Origin: Setophaga petechia
Taxonomy: Eukaryota; Chordata; Aves; Passeriformes; Parulidae
Assembly (NCBI GenBank): GCA_024362935.1
Contig: JANCRA010000032.1
Span: 1,736,001-1,800,000, forward strand
Direction of reading: 5' to 3'
DNA: 64,000 nucleotides
Shown here: one piece after another, positions 49,036 through 61,800 of the stretch
Layout of the letters: each line of letters opens with the position of its first letter
How positions within the stretch are numbered: position 1 is the first letter of the stretch
The notes under the pieces: model-generated
What the model was told of the DNA's origin: nothing
The model's database searches: none
The model's input: the letters and a program-made list of their open reading frames with translations, nothing else
Translations under genes and position numbers: made by a program

Positions 49036-49950
49036 ACGTGTTAAACTGAGAATGGGGGGATGGCTCTACAGGCTAATTGTTGAAACAATCTGATATGGGG
49101 GAAGACTCATGTTCTGGGCTTCACTCATAATGAGTGTTTAAGTATATGATATAAATCAAAGAGGCTTGGGAAAAAAACTGTCTCCTTAGCCTAGTGACAC
49201 AGCACTAACACAGCACTAGTAGATAGCAGCTGGAGAATTGCTTGAAACATCCATCTCCCCTCTTTACAAGTAAGCAAGGAAATGTTGATTTGAAAAGGAA
49301 TCAGTAAAAATGAAATCTTACCTTTAAAAAGCTCTGAAGGAAATATTAACATTCTTCAAATAAATAAATAAAGGTTTGACTGCCTTAATACTTTATAAGA
49401 AAAGGCATTAAGTACCAAATTGCAGAAGAGGTATGACATTCTGCATCCCAAAAAGCACAAGGTGTGTTCTATTAGCCCAGAAGGGTCTGATGTGGATTTC
49501 TCACCTCTCCTCAGCATCCTGGATACTTTCTCTGCCTTGAATTTTCTAGAGATTCCATGTTTTACCACATCAAGTTACAGTTACCTCTGTCTTGATCCAC
49601 AGCACCAAAGGGGCATTTGTGGCCAGGGAAGCGCCTGTCTGCCAAGGTGCCTTTGCCTTGAGCTACATGTGGGTCCAGTACCCTCCTGAGGGGACAAATA
49701 GATTTTTCCAGAAAACAATTTGCATCACCCATATTCATAGAACCTTAGAATGGCATGTTTATTTTCTACTAGATTGTTAATTCTTTAAGGTTCACTTTAA
49801 GAATAAAAATAGATTTTTACAACATTTGTCACTTTAAGGAAATATCAGAGAAAAAATTTTCAGCTCCCCTTGTTTGCACATTTGGCTGAATTTTGGTTGA
49901 TTCTTCCCTTATTGAGTCTGGTCCTAAAATGTGCTTCCAGAATGTAGAAA

Positions 49951-50160
49951 TTTAATATGTAATACATATTATATACTATTAGAGTAATATATAATATCTG
50001 ACATGTACTATTAATATATTCAATGCATTTTAAGACATATATGTGATAAGTAATATTCATCATATAACATGTGATATAAATGACACATTTTGTGTTGTAT
50101 ATCATATTTTATATTTTTATAACATATTGTGTATTTATGCTTTATTTATTTATATTTCCA
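49951..50160. repeat. A+T-rich low-complexity block
   Basis: About 210 bp made mainly of TATA, ATAT and AATAT words with few G or C residues. An 81-codon minus-strand frame rich in Tyr and Ile (49860-50105) crosses it and reflects composition. Confidence 0.8.
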
Positions 50161-50843
50161 GAAGTGCAAGCTGTGGAGATTTCTACTTTGATATTTCCTT
50201 TAATTTTTTGCCACTTGAAAAATTAACCTCTTTATGAGAATAAATTTTATTAGGGCAAGGAAAGAATTGATTTATTAAGCCATCCTGTGTCTGTTTCTGC
50301 TCTGCTGTCCCCTACAAAAATGACACCCTTTATTGCACCACCGTCATTAGACCTTCCCTGTTTACACAAGCACATGGTCCTCTGCACAGAAATGTCATAG
50401 CCTGTCCCTACCTACTGCCCACAGTTTTAAGGTAAAAACACACATTTCTGGAGAAGTTTTTAAGCACTATTTTGCCAGTGATTTCTCTGCAATGTTGACC
50501 TGTGGAAGCAGCAAACCTGTATGGCAGAGTCCTCTGTTTATTATACTCTCAGGGTTCTAAGTTGAAATTTTGTTCCATTAGACCCTTTCCTCTCTGTTAG
50601 CTGGCATTATTCCCCACTAGTTACTGCCCAGCAAACAAGGTCTGAGATGAAGATGGATTTTTGTTCAAGAAAAAACAGATGTAAAATTTTCCCAAACATT
50701 ACACCAACTTCAAACTCTTTCACATTTTACCAAGAAATTTTATCCCAAACAGTGGAGGGAACTCTTGGTAGGAGGTTTCCTGAGAGAGAAGAAAATGCTC
50801 TTCTCCATCAATACTTGCACCTCTGGCACTCAAAAAACTTAGC

Positions 50844-50858
50844 TTTTTTTTTTTTTTT
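50844..50858 (+). repeat. Poly(T) tract, 15 bp
   Basis: Uninterrupted T run. No reversed polyadenylation signal of a retrocopy nearby. Confidence 0.9.
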
Positions 50859-52651
50859 ATTTTGACTTTATTATAGCTTTTGGAAGTACTTTTCTCCTGT
50901 GGTTATACAAAAAAATTAAGCTTAGCATTATCTTGTTACAGAAGTGGACGAATTGTAAAGCTGAATCAATATGACTTTGAAAGCTGCTATTTAATTAGTT
51001 TCAGTTGATTAGACAGACATTTGAGTTTATAGCAGGGCAGCCTGCTGGGATTAACAGGCAATAATATCTAGATATATTTTCTGGTAACAATTTTGTCCAT
51101 GTCCATCTTATAAGCACATCTGCAGATGGCAGCAAAAAAATTACTCTATAGGAGGTGAATTTACCTATTAAAATGACATATGATGAAGCATTCTTCTACC
51201 TTGTCTAGGAAGTGGTTTGACTGTTTTGTGTTCTGTCCTTTTCATCCAGAGACTTCCAGAACAAGAGGTGCCAGCAGGACAGTGAGTCGAGGCATTAAGG
51301 GCATAACTCTCATACCCTCTGTGTCACAGCCTTGTGACCCATGAAAGAGACTCAGCTTCTACCACTACTCCAATGCAGCTTTTACTGTGAACACTACTTA
51401 GAAATAGTGGTGAGATTTTCAAATACGTCATTCTTCAAAAGACCACCAAGATCCCTAGACATGCCTGTGATGTGACCCAATGGCAGAATACAAAAGAAGA
51501 CTCAACTTTGAATAAATGATAGGGTGAAAAGACTTTTTAGCACATTTTCCTTAAACAAAAACTGTAGTTTTGCCTACCTAATGTGCTCAGAAAGATAAAC
51601 ACAGTGTTTTCATTTGTGCCAGAGGATTTCCAAATTTAATACGTGGTAGCAGCTGGGAAAACGCAAAAATGCAACTGCTACAATTTATAAATTAGTGCAG
51701 TCCCCAGTGAAATAAAAGTCAAATGATTTAATAACAAACTACTATTTGCTGAGTAATCTTACAAAAAATTAAAATGTTGTGACAATGTTATCCAGCACAG
51801 ACTTCTTGCAAACCACGTGTGGGATGAAAGGTGGCGCTTGGTGACTTGACCTTTAATCCCAGTTCAGACATGTCACCTTTTTAACCCAGCAGCCTAACAG
51901 CAGTGCCAGATCCTGAGCATACATTGTAGTCCTTGCACACGTGAAACTGCCTTTCATTTCAACAGGAGGTTTACCTGAATCTGAAAGACAGTGTCATCTT
52001 TGGCCCTGCCTAAGGAGATCAGCAAATTTTAGAGATTACTAAATCCCTTTCTAGGTTAAAATACCTAGATTACAATTCCAATAAATGCTTGATTGTGGAG
52101 GCTGGAAATTTATCATCCATGCCAAGCAGACAAAATTGAACTGAATTTGCAAAGAATAAATGCTTTCAACATTAAAATTATATTTTAAGACAGAAGCTGT
52201 ATTCTAAGAAATCTAGGTTATCATTGACATATAGTGAGTGCCTGGGCGGGGTATACCCTTGTCATGAGGCTGTCCAGAGCATAATTTAGCATGCTATTCC
52301 TGACATCAAGGTTCTCTCCGACAGGTTTCGAAGGGAGTTTTTTATTCATTTAGTCATCAGGAAACAAAATCAATAACAAACATGAGGAAAACATACTTGC
52401 AATTCCAAAGTCAAGCCTGGGACTTCAGACTCAGACCCTCCCTTTCCCTGAGATATTTCGTTGCACTACCTTTACTCCTATCCCATTTTTGAGATGAGTT
52501 TTGGGGACCAAAAGGCCTTCCCTGCAGTTACCACAGTTGCTAAAGGCAATGAAGAAGCACCGTGCAATTCACACAGCACTCTCAAGACCTGCTCACAAGA
52601 GTACTAAAGGGATCCAGGAGAAAGTTCTGCCTTAGGAAATGGACAGGACAG

Positions 52652-52945
52652 ATCACAGAATCCTAGAATGGTTTTGGTTGGAAGGGAGATTAAAGATCAT
52701 CTAGTTTTAAATCCCCCACTATGAACAGTGACACCTTCCACTAGACTAGATTTCTCAAATCCCAAATCCAGCCTGGCTTTTAACACCTGGAGGGTTGGAG
52801 AGTTCACAACTTCTCTGGGCAACCTGTTCCAGTGTCTCACCACTCTCACAGTAAAGATTTTTCTTCCTAATATCTAACTTAAACTTTCTCTCAGTTTCTC
52901 TCATTCTCTCCCTCCTGCCCTGTCAATACATCCTCCTTGTGCCTG
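52652..52945 (-). mobile_element. CR1 LINE fragment, 3' part
   Basis: Minus-strand CR1 of about 290 bp. From the left it shows the reversed tail ATCACAGAATCCTAGAATGG, then GATTAAAGATCATCTAG, ACACCTTCCACTAGACTAGA, CAACCTGTTCCAGTGTCTCA and TTTTTCTTCCTAATATCTAA, the usual order of the CR1 3' UTR reading into ORF2. The right end fades into CTCTC-rich sequence, and its exact 5' truncation point is uncertain. Confidence 0.95.
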
Positions 52946-55900
52946 GCATAACAACTGTGGCCACAGAAGTGACATTGCCAATAAAAAGCTGAATAATATG
53001 TGGGAATAAAAATACATGTTTCAAAAGTAAAGATGGTGGTATTATAGTTAGTTTTGATTTCCCATGATCTCAGTAATTTAATTTAATTTAATTTAATACT
53101 GTGGAAGAGGCAACCAAGATGCTACTTCCATGGTATTTGAAGAGTCTCTGACACTGTTGGTCCATTTTCTAATTTTTGCTGGTGGAACTGTAAGGCCAAG
53201 GCAGGGTGTTGCAAATTCACTTCTGTTGCAAAGCTTTGGTATCTGAGCTCCCCATCTTCTGTTGTGCAAACACCTAGAAAAATTTATATAAAGGAGGAGA
53301 TGCAAATTGTTTCTGAGATCCCAGCAAAGGTAACAGAGTGATTTCAAGGTGAGACAGAGCCTTTTTTGCTCCCCTGCCTTACAGCTGTTTCACATTTCCC
53401 CAGTAAGATTTTCAGCAGTGCAGATTTATTATGCACATTGTAGGGAGCGAGAGGCTTTGCATACTGGAAGACTACAGGCACTGGAAGGTTACAGTGTAAA
53501 AGAGGGTATCCTGAGAAAAGGCAAAAAACAGAAGGAGGAAAGAAAATCACCCTCAGTGCTTACCTTCATATGTAAATACTCCACAGATTATCAACCAAAG
53601 AAAATTAATGAAAAGGAATGAGAAAAGGAGAGAGACAAACAGGGAGAGACTTCTGCACTAATCCTCAAAATAAAGCCAACCCAAACCAACCAACCAACTG
53701 AACAAACAAACAAGCAAAGTGAAACCACAACTAAAATACTACAATAACCCTCTGGATGGCATTCTTGGTTTTATCTATTCACATGCATTCGGTGGAGAAA
53801 AAGAATATGCTGTCCAACATGCAGAATCCTTGCAGATGACCTCTCATGAGTTACCTGCAGACCCCAACACACAGCATTGAGGGAGTGGAGCCCTCACTGA
53901 GTAGTCAACATGAGATTCACAGCTGCAGAGACAACTTTGACCTACACCTGCATGACCACCTTAGTGGAGCAGAAAACCACCTTTAGAGAATATCCTTTTG
54001 AAGTGCTCTTCACCATATATGCAGCAGGGCTATGGCTACTAAGTAGGACAAGAATGAATGTTAATTTGTACTTGGGTGCCCACATCTGAGACAGTCTTAA
54101 GGACAATAACTAATGTAATGAATTTCCAAAGGATTTGGGCAGCAAGTAGCTAAGCTCAGTGAAAACCCCAGACAGAAAGAGTAAGCTGAGAAGAGAGTCA
54201 ATAATTCATTTGAAATGTCAATAATGTAAGGAGTGTCTGATACTTGAACACTTATGCCATGTGATTAAAAAATTAACAATAAGTATATTGTTAATGTGAA
54301 AATATAAGTGCAATGATCCTCTTTCTTAATTCTTAGTTCTGCCCTGACAATAAAAACATTGTACATAATAATAAGTCAAGCATTGCATCAGGACTGCAGG
54401 CAATGGTGAAAAATGGAAAACCTTTTCCTCTAGGACCAGAGTAGGGATGGCATCTGGTGCGCAGAACAGAGTGCAGTACATTTCTGTACTTCAGATTGAT
54501 GTTTGTAATTTAAGCAAACCCAAACCTGTTTTATTGGTGAAAAACAGCTCTGACACTACAACAGCACACAGCTGGATTACAAGGGAGTGCAACACAGGCA
54601 AGGCAGAGACTCTATGTTTGGTGAACCCTGGAAGTGCTGAAATGGCCATGCCACAGCTGCAAGAATGAGGCAGTGCAAAGGGCTGGTGCCTCCATAGGGT
54701 GTGCAGAACCCTTGCCTGTTTCACATGGCTGATAGTTGGATCAGTAGTTCCCAGATGAGGTAGGTTGTAAAGGTTCAGAAAGCATGGTGCAACGACCACC
54801 CTCCCATCCACTTGTCCATCCCCAAGGATTTCTGTACAGAGGGCCATCATTCAGGACATATTTGCATTCAACCTAATAATCAGTAGCAACAATTTTACTT
54901 CCGTCATGTCCTTGAGAAGTAAGGCAATAAACTGCAAACAAAGTAAACACCCTTCCTTTAGAAAATGCAATTTGGACATCATATCCAAATGAATAAATCA
55001 TTCCTGAAAGGCAGAAGCAATATTACTGTTGAATTAGTGCTGGATGTTCTTTTGTTAAATTGTATACAATCAAAGCAAGGTGCCAAATTACCAACTAACT
55101 GTCTGGAGGTCGATTTTTAAATTCATGGATGAGCTAATGCATTTGTGCCAGTGATCATAAAGGGAGGAGTTCACCTTGCATTAGCCTTGACTCATAACTA
55201 TAAATCCACAATGTTACCAGAAATAGATGTCCTATTTCTTGTCATTGATCTGCAAGCCATAATTTAAACATTTACATGTCCTAATGTTGAGCCTTCCAAT
55301 TGCCTGAAACATGTCTCTCCAGGGAATGCCCTCCACGAGGAGAGGGACTGTAAAAATAAGAGCATCTTCAGTAAAAACTGGGAACCTTTGACATCTTGAA
55401 GTTTATCAAAAGTCTCATAAGTCAAGGAGAGTCAAAACTGAAAGTTAAAAGGATATTTATAAGGGTTAAATGAGGACATAACAGATGTAAAATAAGCATA
55501 CACTAGATTATAGTGTTGATGGGCAAAAGAAATTAGAAGTGAACGAATTCTGCATGACTGTTAAGCAATAAAGCTGTAGGAATTGCCATAAAATTACCTC
55601 ATGTATTCTCTTATTTTTCAGCAGAGCTAATATCATTACAATAGAGTCATTCATTAATACAAAAATCAGAGAAATGTTATTTCACTTGAAATAATGATAT
55701 GTGTTTCCCTGAGACTGATATTTTAAAAACAATACGTATGGGAAATGAATGAGTCACCAGTTATGAAAAGATGTATCATTCAGGAGAAGTGAAGCACATG
55801 GCAAATTTAAAGGAAGTGGTTTCAAGGCTGTAGTAAGGGCAGATGTCATTGGTAGGGGAGATGGGAGAGTGCATAGATTAATTTCCAGGCATATTTGTAT

Positions 55901-56550
55901 ATTTCATAAATGCACAAGCAAACTTCTTGACTGTTTCTTGTGAAGTGCTCCCTTTCCTAAAGAGTGGAGATTGCTGTTAGATAGCTAATTAAAACAGTGC
56001 AATGTGAATGTCCAAACACCAAAGTACCTGAATATCAATGTGAGTCTCAAGAGCTTTTGAATTTTTAATTTAACTGAGTTTGTTCAGACCACAGTTCAGA
56101 AAGCTGATGGTACAATAAGATAAAGAAACCCTGCAAGGAGTTCACTGCAGTGTTATAGTGAATTTTATATGTTATAATTTTATATTAATTTGAATATTTA
56201 CTGCTCCTTAAAATTTCATTCTTTATATAATCTGCAGATGCTGAGTTCTGCTGAAGCCTTTAAATGAGTCTCATAAATAGATAATGATAGAATTTTTGAA
56301 AGTGTTGTGAAATTCAATAAGACTTTGTGGTCTTTCATCATGATTCCAGTTATGAATACAGTGCTGCACATTTAAAGCCTACCTGACTTCATATTTTCAG
56401 TTTGCCTTTTGAAGTAGTGAAAAACCAACAGAACAAAACTCTCTGTCTTCTTGCTCAGATATATCTTTAATGGCCTGTAATTTTTAATAAAATTACTTTT
56501 TAACTACTCTTTAATTCTGGATTGCTCTGTCTTTCAGAAAATTCCATACA
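52946..56550. other. Non-coding stretch
   Basis: No gene supported. The longest frame is 119 codons on the minus strand (54491-54850), without a domain. Local simple sequence includes an AATTT run at 53074-53098 and CAAA-like repeats at 53676-53712. Confidence 0.55.
53074..53098 (+). repeat. (AATTT)n pentanucleotide repeat
   Basis: Four to five units of AATTT/TTAAT in a row. Self-complementary words, very A+T-rich. Confidence 0.9.
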
Positions 56551-56630
56551 GACAAAAAAAACCCCAAAAAACCCCAAACCCCAAAAAACAAAATAAAACC
56601 CAAACAAACAAACAAACAAAAAACCCAAAG
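56551..56630 (+). repeat. A/C-rich low-complexity tract with CCCC runs and (CAAA)n
   Basis: A run of C4 and C3 blocks separated by A3 to A8 (three CCCC blocks then CCC), followed by several CAAA units. The minus strand therefore carries four G blocks spaced by T runs, a pattern compatible with a G-quadruplex. It is not an AACCCT telomere repeat. Confidence 0.9.
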
Positions 56631-57889
56631 AAATGTCTGTGTATTCAATGATGCTTCAATTGTCCAGGTGGCCCTAGTCTACATTTAAATGCCTTTCATG
56701 ATATCTTCAGATGTACATGCATATGTAAATTTGGTGTCTTTCAATACTCTGCTAAAATGGGCAATAACTGAGCCATTTTGTTGTTGTAGGAAGGAATAAA
56801 TCTCAGTAGCTGCTCTTACCTTCTGACGTGCGCTCCAGGGGTGCTCCCTTGGTGCTGGTCTTGGGGAGCCCTGCAGGGTCATGCCCTTGTCCCTCCTCAT
56901 CCCCACACCTGGGCTCCACCTGGTGAAAGTCAGCCTCAAGAAACAAGGGAACTTGAGGACAGGGATCTCATCCACATGGCCTGGGGCCAGGAAACCCCAC
57001 CCAGGACAGGGCAGCACTCCTGATCCCAGAGCTCCAGGGGAGTCCAGCAGAAGCATTTCCCAGTTCACATCAATGGCAAAGCTTATTCTGACATAGCCTC
57101 AAACATCACTGCTGGCCATGTTTGCAAGCAGTACATGATATTTTGATGCAGTTTGGCAAGACCAGTGCTCATACTTCCTAGCAAAGTTTTATGATCTTAG
57201 CATACCTTTAAGGGAAACAGAGAGGTTTTAGTACTTCTGTATTGATCAATTATTTCATGAATAAAGTAAATTTTCTGGCCTTGGCTGTTGGCTGTAAAGA
57301 AAGAAAATTTCTTTGATTGTTATCTGATGCCTCTGTTAATATTTCTTGGCTCTCATACATCATAAAAAATTGAATATCATGTCTTTATATAGGAAAAGCT
57401 TGATCCTGTTTTACAAAAGCCTGTGTGCACTTTTCTATTGCTTTGGAAGGGATTGTTAAAGGGATATCCTAAAACATAAATTCTTTTCTTGGCCTGTTAA
57501 AAATATTCTGCAGCAGAAAGAAGAGGCCTAAGTTGCCCTGACACCAACTTCATGTGAGTTTCAGATGTCTAGAATTTCTTTAAAACCAAAATGTGGAGTT
57601 CTGTCTGTCTTCTAATCTGCCTTTTTGGGCACTGTAACTAAAAAACCTCTTCTTATTCTACTTATCCCTCTAATTCTCCAGACACTTGTATCAGTCTTTT
57701 AAAACTGTAACTTCAGTGTTTTATCCAATATTTCATAATGCAAGAAAAAATGTTGCTGTTATTACTTTTGAGTTTAACTCCTTTATTTCACTGGCAGTCC
57801 TCATTGTAAGCTAAAAGCTTAGAACATTGTAAAAGCTCCTTACCCATCTTCCTTTGCTTATCATAATTTCAAATATATTTATAATTTCT
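56631..57889. other. Non-coding stretch with a G+C-rich patch
   Basis: A patch at about 56820-57030 is richer in G+C and carries a 127-codon minus-strand frame (56685-57068) plus two short plus-strand frames. None contains a domain I know, so no gene is called. Confidence 0.5.
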
Positions 57890-58800
57890 TTCTTTGACTG
57901 GCATCAAACTTAGGTGTGGTGACTCAGTGCCTTCTCCCACCAGATGCTGAGTGTCTCCAAATTGTTCCATGACATCCTGAGACAACATTGTGCTGTGCTG
58001 ACCCACACTTAATGAGAAGAATCTTTTCCTCCTATATCCATGTGAAGTTTCCCTTGCCAAGCTTGCAACCACCACCTCTTATCCTTGCACCTTTGGAAAG
58101 CATCCAGCTTTTTTTCTCCTACAAGGTCCCTCAGAAAAGAGTTAAATTCCTCTTTTTGTCTTCTCTTTTGCAGGCTGACTAAGTCAAGGCCCCTAAGTGT
58201 CCTTCCACTTATCATGTGTTTCTCAGTGGTCCTTCCACACACTCTCTCCTGCTTATTGATGTCCCTCCTGAATGAGGAAGGCAAAAGCTGACACAGAATC
58301 CCCTCCAAAGCCTTGCAAATGCCAGGTAAAAGGGAATAAACACTTCCTGGCTATATTCTTGCTAATTCAGCCCAGTCTCTGCTAGTCTTCATCACGATGT
58401 TGACTCATGTTCAACCTGCTGTATACCAGGTTCTCCTGGTCTTTTTGGGCAAAGCCTCTCCTTAGCACCTTGCTCACTCCCTGCACAGTTATATGGGTAT
58501 TCCTGTCCCAGATTCAGGAATTTGCATTTTAATTTGTTGAATTTCATTGCTTCTTTCAGCTGATTCCTTCATTGTGATTCTTGTGAATGGCAACTCTACC
58601 CACCAGCATGTAAAGATTTCTTTCCAGCCTAGTGCCAGCTGCTAACTCAGTGAGTGCTCTCTCCTTTTGAAGGTACAGAACTTTTATGGAGACCATCAAC
58701 ACTCAGACTCAATATCAACTGCCATTAGCTGGTGCATGTCTTCCAGCTCCTGCCAGAAATATCTAACAGGTTTGATATTAAACTTCTAATATTTAGACAA
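57890..58800 (-). mobile_element. Old CR1 LINE copy with remnants of the ORF2 reverse transcriptase
   Basis: This is the longest CR1 remnant here, about 0.9 kb on the minus strand and strongly diverged. Minus-strand translation at 58159-58191 reads GLDLVSLQKRR, matching the conserved block near the C-terminus of CR1 ORF2. Around 58624-58650 the minus strand gives ELAAGTRLE, a decayed form of the reverse-transcriptase active-site region (normally F-A-D-D-T-K-L). At 58010-58100, GAAGAATC and AAGTTTCCCTTGCCAAGC recall the stretch after that block. The catalytic residues are lost and frames are broken, so it is inactive. The outer limits are approximate; no tail octamer is left at the 57.9-kb side. 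Confidence 0.8.
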
Positions 58801-61800
58801 TTCCTTCTTTGAAAATTAAAGGTGTGCACATTTGACAAATATCTAGACTGCTCATTGAGGTACATTTGAAACACCATGGCATTGATATATGCAGGTCCAG
58901 GCTGGCTTTGGATGCTTCCAGCAGAGTGCTTGTCTCCCCAAGTTAATTTAGGAGAATTTTCTGTGATTTAGAAGAACTCACTGTTGAAAATAAAGATTTT
59001 CTTGCTTCTTTTTTTGCTTAATGCTTGTTTGTTTCACCTTGTCTTGTCCTGAACATTTGGTTTTCCCCTTTGTTTGTGTCTTCAAGTTTCCATTCAGCTA
59101 CATAGATCCTCAAAGCCTAATGTATTCAAAATGCATCTCTGTGCCCAGGAAACACAAGAATAAACTAAGAAAGAGAATGACACTTTCAATAGCTTCTGAG
59201 ATATTTTTTCTCTCATTGCTGACAAGGTCTGCAACAAAGTTCAAGGATCTTTCAAATGTGCTAGCTGAGTACTCAAAGTTCTCATATAACCACACAGCAG
59301 CTCTTACTGCAGAGTTGTATTTCCCAAACAATTTCCACTTCTAGTCAGACATTAATTTAAATTTAAAGAATAATTATTTAAATAGCAATTAATTTGCTAT
59401 AAAATTCATGCTCCACATTGGAAACAGAAGGCTCGTTTCCTTAAAGGCTACTTGGTACCTCATATTCAATGCTCAGTATGTTGCATATTTAAGCAAAAAT
59501 ATAACACACCCTACTTGTACACATTTAGCAAAATTTCATCAGCTTTGAGGTTCCTTCTGAAAACCACAGTGTCTTGAGATTTCCCTGTGGCCAATTTGTA
59601 TGACAACCTCCAGTTTGGCTTTGTCATTCAATAAGAATCTGATGTTGAAGTGTTCCCAGCCACGAACATTCTCTGAAACTAACCATGGCCAGGCCTACTA
59701 TATTTGTATTTAAAAATGTAAGAGTCCAAACCCACCAAAATTGGACAAATAATGCAGAAACAAAGTTTCTGGTTTTACACTTTCCAGGCATGGTAGATTA
59801 CTGACTACAACAAATATCATTCTCTGGGGTGATATAAGGACTACCTTGTTCTTGGCAATTAAATCCCATTCTACAAAGGGAATACAAAAATATTAGAAGC
59901 AGGCTCAGTTCTAAAAACAGCAGGATTTCCAAGGCACTCATTTTTTGTGCATTTGCCAGCAAAACAGAGGTATGGTAATACATGGCTATCCATGAAGGCT
60001 CAAGGATTAGATAGAAAGGTCTGAGGATAATGCTATGTCTGGCTTAAATACATGTCTGGATTGTACAGCTGCTCCTGCTTATATTTCACACCTGTTACCA
60101 ACAGGGAATGCTGACACCAGAAGCCAAACATGGAATCAGGGTCAAGAGCAATACTGAATCCAAAGGACCCCCAGCAATAAAAGTCACCCAGAAATCTAGG
60201 CAGCACAAATTATAAACAAGATCATTACAGCAGTGTTTTATCTCAAATGAAAACATCTGGGCCAAGCACGTGCCCTACACATGCTTGTGTCAACTTGAAA
60301 AAAGCTGCTGCAAGGCAAAAAAACAACAGCAAATGGTCCTTCAAGCATTGAACTTGCTGCTGTATGGAGCTGTTTCCTCCTAAAGAGTTTAAAAATGAAT
60401 TTTCAGGAGATGCCTGAAGCCAACTGGTTCCCTTTTCTCCAGAAACTCCTATCTGGAAAGGGAGATGTCAATCAGACCATTTTGACTTTTTAGGTTTTCC
60501 TTCAAATCCAGCACTTCATGCTCCTGTCAGTAACTGGGTCTCAGAGCATGTGGATACACCCAGTTCAGAGGCAGGGAAACACTACATTTATTACAGTATC
60601 CCTGGTGCTGCAGCTGGGGGAGTGAACCTGAGGAGTGCTGGAGCCAAACTGAATGTCCTAAAACAGGAGTCCATCAGCAGCTGCTAAGAGACTTGTAAGA
60701 TGCTGTTCCAAAAGTGGGGCACTGCAGCATACAGTGCTTGACACTCAGTTCTTTTGTCTCTGTCTTCCCTTCCATGTCCTCCAGCAGAACTGGATGGAAT
60801 TGCACTGTCTATTTCCAGGGCAGGTTTACCAGACAGGCAGGGGAACAAATTATCAAAATGAATCATACCAATGGTTCATCTCATCACTCCTGGCTGCCCA
60901 CAGAAGGTTCTGCTTCATATGATGATGTTAATCATAGTTCTCCTGCCCTCTTAACGCATCCATTTTAGGCAAGAGAAAAAACTAATCTATAACATTTTTT
61001 GCTACCTGTCAATAAATTCTCTCTCCTTTTATTGTGATGTGGTTGAACCCTTTCATAGTTTATGATGTGACTTGATTTACAGAATTCATAATGCCACTAA
61101 ATAGATCTGCAGCTCTGACCTATAAATACTGAGGTATGTGGCTTCTTCATTTATAAGCAGGGTTGGTGATGAGAGCAAATTAGATAAAGTGTTGTGGGCT
61201 GCAGGAGGTGTGAACTGAGAGGCTACCACTCTGCCTTCCTAATCTAATCTTAATATTTATCACTCTGCAAGAGAGAAGTCTCCTCCTTTGGTGATATCTG
61301 CATTGCAAATCTTTTGAATTGTTAATGTTTTCCCTGAACAGCCATACTGGCTCCTTATTTACTATGAGAGGTGGTGAGGGAGTGTGAAGAGTGTAAAAAT
61401 TGACCATTGTTGATGGTCTTTCTATTCAATTGAATGGAGAGAAGAAAGGCACACATAAAAAGGTACTTTTCTTGACTTATTTCAGACTTTGCACAGGAAC
61501 AGAGAAGTTCTTATTTTTAGTCAAGATTTACTTGTGTTAGACTCTATATTCCTATCAAAAACATGAGGAATGTCTTTATTTCCCAGAAAATGGCCATTGC
61601 ATTCATCATTTTCAGAAGTAACTTCATATTACAGTGACGACCATCTCTTGCCTAGTGTTAGTAAGGGGTACTAAATATTTAAGAAATGAATGACAGAAAA
61701 GAATTACAAAAATTCTGGCCTTACTGGATTTTTATGCCTGTTTTAAAAACCTGTGGGGACAGGTATTATATGACAATGTGAAGGGCTGTAAAAGTTTTCC

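Larger units (their letters stand above)
49036..52651. other. Non-coding stretch
   Basis: No gene supported. The stretch contains a very A+T-rich block (49951-50160) and a 15-bp T run (50844-50858). Frames are at most 89 codons and anonymous. Confidence 0.55.

Noticed and set aside
54754..54770. let-7-like word GATGAGGTAGGTTGTAA
   Set aside because: It lacks the internal TAG of let-7 (TGAGGTAGTAGG), and no complementary arm lies nearby to form a precursor hairpin.
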